Below are positions 6,058 through 10,289 of a DNA stretch of 10,289 bases, piece by piece (position 1 is the stretch's first letter; each line of letters begins with the position of its first letter). The DNA is taken from contig JBDIBB010000133.1 in assembly GCA_039812685.1 (NCBI GenBank), positions 1 through 10,289 of the forward strand, read 5' to 3'. Source of the stretch: JBDIBB01 sp039812685. GTDB taxonomy: Bacteria; Acidobacteriota; Vicinamibacteria; Vicinamibacterales; JAFNAJ01. The translations under genes were made by a program, and so were the position numbers. A model generated the notes under the pieces. It was given only the letters and a program-made list of their open reading frames with translations, had not been told where the DNA came from and did not search any database.

Positions 6058-6507
6058 TTACGCCTCCGCCGGCGCTTCGGGCGCCTCGGTCTCGGGGTTG
6101 GTGGTCGCCGGCGTGTCCTCGCCCGGCTCGGGCAGCGGCGGGAGCCCGCGCGCCGCGCGCCGCCGCGCGCTCTCCTGCTGGCGGGCCGACTTGCGGCGCG
6201 CCGCGACCGCCTCGACTTCGTCGACGCGGACGACGATGTGGCGGATCACGCGGTCGCTCACCTTGAGCCGGCGATTCAGCTCGCGCACCATCGTGGGCGG
6301 TCCCGAGAGCACCTCGAGCACGTAGATGCCTTCCTTGTACGGCCCGATCTCGTACGCCAGCTTTCGCCGTCCCCACGGTTCGGACCTGACCAGCGCGCCC
6401 TCCAGGCGCGTGACGATGCCTTCCACCAGCGCGTGCAGGTCGGCGAGCTCCTGCTCGGACGACTCCGGCACGGCGATGTAGATGAGTTCGTACTGTCGTG
6501 CGCTCAT
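6058..6507 (-). CDS. rpsF: Small ribosomal subunit protein S6 (bS6) with C-terminal extension
   Basis: S6 binds 16S rRNA as a heterodimer with S18, encoded next door. The ferredoxin-like core covers about residues 4-96, beginning RQYELIYIAVP and including WGRRKLAYEIGPYKEGIYVL (45-64). Residues 97-149 form an extension: first a basic stretch (ARRKSARQQESARRR), then a Pro, Glu and Ala-rich tail ending PEAPAEA. The 149 residues exceed the core length. The ATG at 6507 is chosen because AAGGAG lies about 5 nt upstream and the S6 core begins at once. The in-frame ATG at 6543 lies inside a leader hairpin and adds 12 unlikely residues. No ssb or priB lies between rpsF and rpsR, unlike in many bacteria. 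Confidence 0.96.
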   Translation of the reverse strand: MSARQYELIYIAVPESSEQELADLHALVEGIVTRLEGALVRSEPWGRRKLAYEIGPYKEGIYVLEVLSGPPTMVRELNRRLKVSDRVIRHIVVRVDEVEAVAARRKSARQQESARRRAARGLPPLPEPGEDTPATTNPETEAPEAPAEA

Positions 6508-6530
6508 TCGGTCTCCTTCTGGACTGAACG

Positions 6531-6551
6531 GCCGGCGCACCATGCGCCGGC
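6531..6551 (-). promoter_or_regulatory. rpsF leader hairpin, proximal
   Basis: GCCGGCGCA (6531-6539) and TGCGCCGGC (6543-6551) are perfect 9-bp inverted repeats around a 3-nt loop. It ends 23 nt before the rpsF ATG and just upstream of its AAGGAG. An S6:S18-binding leader is known upstream of rpsF in many bacteria. This stem could be part of such an autoregulatory element, but I could not match it to the published consensus. Confidence 0.4.
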
Positions 6552-6566
6552 AAGGAGCAGTGTGCG

Positions 6567-6584
6567 GGCCCGGTCGCCCGGGCC
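6567..6584 (-). terminator. Hairpin with GNRA tetraloop after pth / distal rpsF leader
   Basis: GGCCCGG (6567-6573) and CCGGGCC (6578-6584) form a perfect 7-bp stem. The minus-strand loop is GCGA, a GNRA tetraloop. It starts 17 nt after the pth stop and precedes the second rpsF leader stem. There is no U-tract. It may terminate pth transcripts or be the distal stem of a structured rpsF leader, and the sequence does not decide between these. Confidence 0.42.
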
Positions 6585-6600
6585 GTCTGTCGGGAACGCG

Positions 6601-7197
6601 CTACTCCACCGTCTCGGTTCCCTCCGTCGTCTTCGGCCCGGCGTTGAAGCGGTTCATCGCCTCGAGCACGCCGGCCTCGACGAAGCATTCCGCGGCATCG
6701 GCCGCCAGCACGACGGCCTCCCGCAGGGTCTCGCGCTCCTCGGCCGGCACGCGCGCGAGCACGTGGTCGGCGAGGTCGCGCCGCGGATCGCCGCGGCCCA
6801 CGCCGACGCGCAGCCGCGGAAACGCGTCGGTCCCGAGCTGGCCGATGATCGACTTCAGCCCGTTGTGCCCGCCGGCCGAGCCTCGCGCCCGCAGCCGCAG
6901 CCGCCCGGACGGCAGGCTCACGTCGTCGAGAATCACCAGCAGCGCCTCGGGCTCCACCTTGTAGAAGCGCTGCAGGTCGCTCACGGCCCGGCCGCTGAGG
7001 TTCATGAACGTCAGCGGCTTCACCAGCAGCACGTCACGCTCCGGCCGCCGCACGCGCGCCACCAGCGCATCGGCCGGCGCCGGCCCGAACGACACGCGAT
7101 GCCGCCGGGCAATCTCGTCCACCACGCCGTACCCGATGTTGTGGTAGGTGTCGCGGTAGCGCGGGCCGGGGTTGCCGAGGCCGACGAGCAGGACCAC
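6601..7197 (-). CDS. pth: Peptidyl-tRNA hydrolase (bacterial Pth)
   Basis: Pth cleaves peptidyl-tRNA that has dropped off ribosomes and so recycles tRNA. The 198 residues are the usual length. The catalytic and substrate-binding residues of the family are all in place: N9 (GLGNPG), H19 (YHNIG), N66 (FMNLSG), D91 (VILDDVSLPSG) and N112 (GGHNGLKS). The short C-terminal tail (TTEGTETVE) is not conserved. The start is a GTG at 7197-7195, giving the standard N terminus VVLLVGLGNP. It lies 12 nt after the rplY stop with no strong Shine-Dalgarno, so coupling to rplY translation is likely. The rplY-pth order is common in bacteria. Confidence 0.97.
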   Translation of the reverse strand: MVLLVGLGNPGPRYRDTYHNIGYGVVDEIARRHRVSFGPAPADALVARVRRPERDVLLVKPLTFMNLSGRAVSDLQRFYKVEPEALLVILDDVSLPSGRLRLRARGSAGGHNGLKSIIGQLGTDAFPRLRVGVGRGDPRRDLADHVLARVPAEERETLREAVVLAADAAECFVEAGVLEAMNRFNAGPKTTEGTETVE

Positions 7198-7209
7198 GGC
7201 GCCGTCCGG

Positions 7210-7869
7210 CTACTCGGCCTTCTCGGACTTGCCCTTCTTGATCACCTCGGGCTCGGTGCCGGGTGTCGCCGCGGCCGGTTCGGCGGCCCCCTCGGCCGGC
7301 TCCTCGGTGCCGCGCGGCGCCGTCACGTGGACGAGCATCACGTCGCCGTCGGTGACCGGCTCCCAGAGCGCATCCTTCGCGACGTCGCGCACGCGCACGC
7401 CCTGGCCGATCATCAGCTCGGTGACGTCCACCACGATCTGCTCGGGGATCTGCGTCGGCAGCACCTCGATCGCCACCTCGCGCGTGAGGAACTCGACCAC
7501 GCCGTTCTGCTGCTTGACGCCCTTGGACTCGCCGGTGAGGTGCACCTGCACGGTCACCGTGATCGGCCGGTCCATCGCCAGCCGGTAGAAGTCGGCGTGC
7601 AGCAGGTGCTTCCTGATCGGGTCGAGCTGGAACTCCTTGACGAGCACCATCCCCGCGCTGCTGCCGTCGACGCTGAGGTCGATCAGCGTGTTCACGCCGG
7701 ATTCCGAGTGGAGGATGCGCGACAGCGCCTTCGGCTCGATGGCGATCGGCACGGCCGCGCCCTGCCCTCCGCCGTAGACGACGCCGGGGATCTGCCCGGC
7801 GACGCGCAGGCGCCTGGCCTCGTTCTTGCCCCTGGTGTCGCGCTTCACTGCGTTCAACGTGGCTGCCAT
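7210..7869 (-). CDS. rplY: Large ribosomal subunit protein L25, general stress (CTC) form
   Basis: L25/CTC binds 5S rRNA in the 50S subunit. The 219 residues fit the long two-domain CTC form rather than the short E. coli L25 of about 94 residues. The N-terminal RNA-binding domain (about 5-95) starts LNAVKRDTRGKNEARRLRVA and includes GQIPGVVYG and KHLLHADFYRL. The C-terminal TL5-like domain covers about 100-185, with VEFLTREVAIEVLPTQIPEQ. A tail from about 186 to 219 is rich in Glu, Ala, Pro and Lys and is probably disordered. The start is the ATG at 7869, with a weak purine-rich stretch (AGAAGAAG) upstream. An in-frame extension to 7980 overlaps prs and is rejected. The gene follows prs by 29 nt, a frequent bacterial arrangement. 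Confidence 0.96.
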   Translation of the reverse strand: MAATLNAVKRDTRGKNEARRLRVAGQIPGVVYGGGQGAAVPIAIEPKALSRILHSESGVNTLIDLSVDGSSAGMVLVKEFQLDPIRKHLLHADFYRLAMDRPITVTVQVHLTGESKGVKQQNGVVEFLTREVAIEVLPTQIPEQIVVDVTELMIGQGVRVRDVAKDALWEPVTDGDVMLVHVTAPRGTEEPAEGAAEPAAATPGTEPEVIKKGKSEKAE

Positions 7870-7898
7870 GATCTTCTTCTGCTTTCCTGCGTGACGTC

Positions 7899-8846
7899 CT
7901 AGACGAAGAGCGAGGACACCGAGGTCTCCTCGTGGATGCTGCGAATCGCCTGCCCGAGCAGGCGCGCCACCGAGAGGCACTTCACCTTCGGCGACCTCTC
8001 CTCGATCCCGTCCTGCGGGATCGTGTTGGTGACGATGAGCCGATCGATCGGCGCCTGCTGGATGCGATCGAGCGCGTCAGCCGACAGCACGCCGTGTACG
8101 GCGCACGCGATCACGCGCGCGGCCCCGTTGGCCTTGAGCGCCGTGGCCGCCTTCGTGATCGTGCCGGCCGTGTCGATGATGTCGTCCTGCAGGACGCAGG
8201 TGCGGCCCTGCACGTCGCCGACCACGTGCATCACCTCCGACACGTTGGTCTCGGCGCTGCGCCGCTTGTCGACGATTGCCAGCTCCGCGTTGAGCCGCTT
8301 GGCGTAGGCGCGGGCGCGTTCGGCGCCGCCGGCGTCGGGCGACACCACCGTCAGGTTCGGGAACTGCTGCCGCGCGAGGTAGTCGATGATCACCGGCGCC
8401 GCAAACAGGTGATCCACCGGGATGTCGAAGAACCCCTGGATCTGCGCCTTGTGCAGGTCCATCGTCAGCACGCGGTGCGTGCCGGCCGCGCTGAGCAGGT
8501 TCGCCACGAGCTTGGCCGAGATCGGCACGCGGGGACGATCCTTGCGATCCTGGCGCGCGTAGCCGTAGTAGGGCACGACGGCCGTGATGCGCCACGCCGA
8601 CGAGCGGCGGAACGCGTCGATCATGATGCACAGCTCGACGAGGCTTGCATCCACCGGCCGGCACGTCGGCTGGATCACGAAGACGTCGGTCCCGCGGATG
8701 TTCTCGTCGATCTGGAACGAGACCTCGGTGTCGGGAAAACGATGGAGCCTCGCCTGCCCCAGGGGAGCGCCAAGGAAGTCCGCGATCTCCCGCGCCAGTT
8801 GCGGGTGCGCGCTGCCGGAGAAGATTTTCAGCTCGGCCCGGTGCAT
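7899..8846 (-). CDS. prs: Ribose-phosphate pyrophosphokinase (PRPP synthetase)
   Basis: Prs makes phosphoribosyl pyrophosphate from ribose 5-phosphate and ATP for nucleotide, His and Trp synthesis. The 315 residues are typical. Visible motifs are RFPDTEVSFQIDENIRG (36-52); YYGYARQDRK (93-102); the metal-binding region TMDLHKAQIQGFFDIPVDHL (128-147); the VVSPDAGGAERARAYAKRL loop (167-185); the catalytic flexible loop VDKRR (192-196); and the PRPP-binding loop DDIIDTAGT (221-229). The residue after DLH is Lys133, where the family usually has Ala. The ATG at 8846 gives the expected N terminus (ELKIFSGSAHPQLA) but has no clear Shine-Dalgarno. The frame stays open to 9035, but that extension crosses tRNA-Gln and is not coding. 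The gene lies 61 nt after the tRNA and probably shares its transcript. Confidence 0.97.
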   Translation of the reverse strand: MHRAELKIFSGSAHPQLAREIADFLGAPLGQARLHRFPDTEVSFQIDENIRGTDVFVIQPTCRPVDASLVELCIMIDAFRRSSAWRITAVVPYYGYARQDRKDRPRVPISAKLVANLLSAAGTHRVLTMDLHKAQIQGFFDIPVDHLFAAPVIIDYLARQQFPNLTVVSPDAGGAERARAYAKRLNAELAIVDKRRSAETNVSEVMHVVGDVQGRTCVLQDDIIDTAGTITKAATALKANGAARVIACAVHGVLSADALDRIQQAPIDRLIVTNTIPQDGIEERSPKVKCLSVARLLGQAIRSIHEETSVSSLFV

Positions 8847-8907
8847 ACCACTGGGATGCTGCCGTCGATGGCGGCGGACTGCGTGTCGGGCGCGCGGCAC
8901 GCGAACT

Positions 8908-8983
8908 TGGCTGGGGCGGGAGGATTCGAACCTCCGGTAACGGGATCCAAAGTCCCGTGCCTTACCAGCTTGGCCACGCCCCA
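8908..8983 (-). tRNA. tRNA-Gln, anticodon TTG, CCA encoded
   Basis: The minus strand folds into a complete 76-nt cloverleaf. The 7-bp acceptor is TGGGGCG (8983-8977) with CGCCCCA (8918-8912), discriminator G at 8911 and encoded CCA at 8910-8908. The D stem is GCC/GGC with an AAGCTGGTAA loop. The anticodon stem is CGGGA/TCCCG with loop CTTTGGA, giving anticodon TTG at 8950-8948 (positions 34-36), which reads CAA and by wobble CAG. The T stem is GGAGG/CCTCC with loop TTCGAAT. All stems pair perfectly. It sits between ispE and prs. Confidence 0.97.
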
Positions 8984-9141
8984 TCTCCGCGAGCCCCAAC
9001 GCTCGCCCAGGCGTGCGCGCCGTCTGCCCCGCCACGCCCGCCGGACCGCCACCGATCCACGCGCCGCCTGCGGCCGGCCGCGCCCCGTGGAAGGCAACCC
9101 CTCGGTCCCTGCGTGCGCTGCCTGGGCAGGCACAAACGCGC

Positions 9142-9171
9142 AGTGTACACGAAGCGCCGAGCCGCCGGCAA
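9142..9171 (-). promoter_or_regulatory. Candidate sigma-70-type promoter for tRNA-Gln and prs
   Basis: TTGCCG (9166-9171) and TACACT (9142-9147) on the minus strand are 18 nt apart, each with 4 of 6 consensus matches. The start would fall near 9135, about 150 nt before the tRNA. The -10 hexamer overlaps an 8-bp palindrome GTGTACAC (9144-9151). The 226-nt gap between ispE and the tRNA makes a promoter here plausible, but the evidence is motif matching only. Confidence 0.35.
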
Positions 9172-9187
9172 CGATTCTGGCGAGCCC

Positions 9188-9206
9188 CCCGGCCAAAGCG
9201 GCCGGG
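9188..9206 (-). terminator. Hairpin just after ispE
   Basis: CCCGGCC (9188-9194) and GGCCGGG (9200-9206) form a perfect 7-bp stem around a 5-nt loop, beginning 3 nt after the ispE stop codon. No U-tract follows on the minus strand. The position suits a terminator or RNA-end-stabilising structure for ispE, upstream of the candidate tRNA/prs promoter. Confidence 0.45.
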
Positions 9207-9209
9207 CGC

Positions 9210-10076
9210 TCAGGCGATGAAGCGGGACCGCACGTAGGCGGCGCGCGCGATCGTCGTCGTGCGCAGCACCCGCACGGCGCCACCCTCCAGCGCCGCAGCC
9301 GCACGGTCGGCGAGTGCCGGATCGTGGAACAGGCCGAACACGACCGACCCGCTGCCGGTCATCGCCGCCACCCGCGCACCGAGGCGCCGCAGGCGGGCCC
9401 CGAGCACGGGCAGGCCCGGGTGGGCCGCGCCCGCCGCGCGCTCCAGATCGTTGCGGCAGGCCGAGGCGGGCCCGGCCGGCACCGACCCGGGCCAGCACGC
9501 CGCCACATCGGCCACCGCATCGTGGAGGCCATAGACGTGCGCGGTCGACAACCCGAAGGCCGGCTGCACCAGGACGACCTCCGACGCCGGCAGGTCGGGC
9601 AACGGCGTGAGGACGTCACCGCGGCCCGTGCCGAGCACGGTCCCGCCCACGAGGAAATACGGCACGTCGGCGCCAACGCGTGCCGCGGCCGCCAGCACCC
9701 GGGCATCGTCCTCGGCGACAGCCCATTGCCGGGCCAGCCCGGCCATGACCGCCGCCGCGTCGCTGCTGCCGCCACCGAGACCGGCGGCCGCGGGAATGCG
9801 CTTCTCCAGCGTCACGTGCCACCCCGCCGGCTCACCGGGTCGACCCAGGGCCTGCCACAACGCGTCCACGGCTTTCGCGCAGAGGTTCGCCCGCCCGCCC
9901 GGCACCCCAGGATCGTCGGCGGTCACTTCCAGCGGACCGTCGTGCGCCTCCAGCGTCACGACATCGTGCAGGGCCAGCGACTGAAAGATGGTGGAGATGT
10001 CGTGATAGCCATCGGGCCGCCGCCGCGTGACGCGCAGGTCGAGGTTGATCTTGGCGTGAGCCCGCAGGCGCATCAT
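9210..10076 (-). CDS. ispE: 4-diphosphocytidyl-2-C-methyl-D-erythritol kinase
   Basis: IspE phosphorylates CDP-ME at the 2-hydroxyl with ATP, the fourth step of the MEP (non-mevalonate) isoprenoid pathway, in the cytoplasm. The 288 residues match the family. As a GHMP kinase it shows the N-terminal AHAKINLDLRVTRRRPDGYH with catalytic K9, the ATP-binding glycine-rich loop PAAAGLGGGSSDAAAV (95-110), catalytic Asp137 in GADVPYFLVGG (135-145), and a C-terminal MTGSGSVVFGLF motif (third GHMP motif). The start is the first of two adjacent ATGs (10076 and 10073), because a GGAGG lies 7 nt upstream of it. The frame is open to 10244, but that part overlaps another gene out of frame. The neighbouring tRNA-Gln and prs are common partners of ispE. 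Confidence 0.96.
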   Translation of the reverse strand: MMRLRAHAKINLDLRVTRRRPDGYHDISTIFQSLALHDVVTLEAHDGPLEVTADDPGVPGGRANLCAKAVDALWQALGRPGEPAGWHVTLEKRIPAAAGLGGGSSDAAAVMAGLARQWAVAEDDARVLAAAARVGADVPYFLVGGTVLGTGRGDVLTPLPDLPASEVVLVQPAFGLSTAHVYGLHDAVADVAACWPGSVPAGPASACRNDLERAAGAAHPGLPVLGARLRRLGARVAAMTGSGSVVFGLFHDPALADRAAAALEGGAVRVLRTTTIARAAYVRSRFIA

Positions 10077-10101
10077 CGGGATCCCTCCGGCGACAGACGC
10101 G

Positions 10102-10289
10102 TCAACGCGCCGCCAGCGGGCTCGACCGGCGCAGGTCGTCGAGCGAGATCGGTTCGGCGCCGGCCGGCACGCGCACGTGCAACGCCTCGGGCCCGAGCGG
10201 CACGCCGGTCTCGACCTGTGCGAGCCGCAACTGCAGATCGACAACGCCCCCTGCGAGTTCGCGACGGATGCGAACGAGCCGCGGACGCC
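10102..10289 (-). CDS. 3' end of an unidentified gene, possibly a LolB/DUF4292-like lipoprotein
   Basis: This is a partial gene, cut by the right window edge. Read on the minus strand from 10287 it gives 61 residues to a TGA at 10104-10102. The segment RELAGGVVDLQLRLAQVETG suggests strands of a beta-rich domain. The end, VPLGPEALHVRVPAGAEPIS followed by LDDLRRSSPLAAR, resembles from memory the C terminus of the LolA/LolB-like or DUF4292 lipoproteins that handle outer-membrane lipoproteins. That naming is an inference from a short tail and could be wrong. Third codon positions are mostly G or C, and the stop is followed after 25 nt by ispE, with the ispE Shine-Dalgarno in the gap. This supports a real gene upstream in the same operon. 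Confidence 0.7.
   Translation of the reverse strand, partial: RPRLVRIRRELAGGVVDLQLRLAQVETGVPLGPEALHVRVPAGAEPISLDDLRRSSPLAAR

Noticed and set aside
6040..7902. Long plus-strand open frame opposite rpsF, pth and rplY
   Set aside because: It crosses three well-identified minus-strand genes and their intergenic gaps and has shadow-like composition.
8847..9035. N-terminal extension of prs across the tRNA
   Set aside because: It would be translated through tRNA-Gln. The ATG at 8846 gives the expected Prs length and N terminus.
9070..9081. Perfect 12-bp palindrome GCGGCCGGCCGC between ispE and tRNA-Gln
   Set aside because: It is made only of G and C in a GC-rich spacer and is not placed against a promoter or gene start, so it is likely by chance.

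Overview
This is a GC-rich (about 70%) chromosomal housekeeping block. Almost everything is coded on the minus strand, so it is transcribed from high to low coordinates. In that order it holds: the 3' end of an unidentified gene (10289-10102), ispE, tRNA-Gln(TTG), prs, rplY (ctc-type L25), pth, rpsF, rpsR, rplI, dnaB, alr and radA. A small, poorly supported plus-strand reading frame (about 86-379) converges on radA, and a perfect 7-bp hairpin sits between the two 3' ends. The GC content, the gene order and the Gly-rich S18 suggest an Acidobacteriota-like bacterium, possibly Vicinamibacteria. That is inference only, because no rRNA or other decisive marker is present.

The block supplies core functions. 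IspE (MEP isoprenoid pathway), tRNA-Gln and PRPP synthetase come first. L25 and peptidyl-tRNA hydrolase, then S6, S18 and L9, serve translation. DnaB (replicative helicase), alanine racemase (D-Ala for peptidoglycan) and RadA (recombination branch migration) come last. Tight spacing and Shine-Dalgarno (SD) sequences lying inside upstream genes suggest translational coupling for rpsF-rpsR and dnaB-alr. A perfect 14-bp hairpin after rplI, followed by a -35/-10 pair with 17-bp spacing, suggests that dnaB-alr-radA can be transcribed separately from the ribosomal genes. A second promoter-like pair lies between ispE and tRNA-Gln.

The most notable element is an in-frame intein of about 230 residues in dnaB (3218-3907), inserted in the conserved DLRE/SGSLEQDAD motif. 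Its splicing blocks are recognisable but no LAGLIDADG motif is visible. The usual block F His is replaced by Ala, and a helix-turn-helix-like segment is retained where a homing endonuclease would normally be. Other points of interest are a seven-to-eight-copy heptamer array directly against the radA start codon, which forms a textbook four-tract G-quadruplex motif; an alanine racemase with changes at two conserved active-site positions; an S18 with a Gly-rich N-terminal extension of about 45 residues; and two strong hairpins in the rpsF leader. I found no CRISPR array, transposon, prophage or defence system. Apart from the intein, the window is an ordinary core-genome region.
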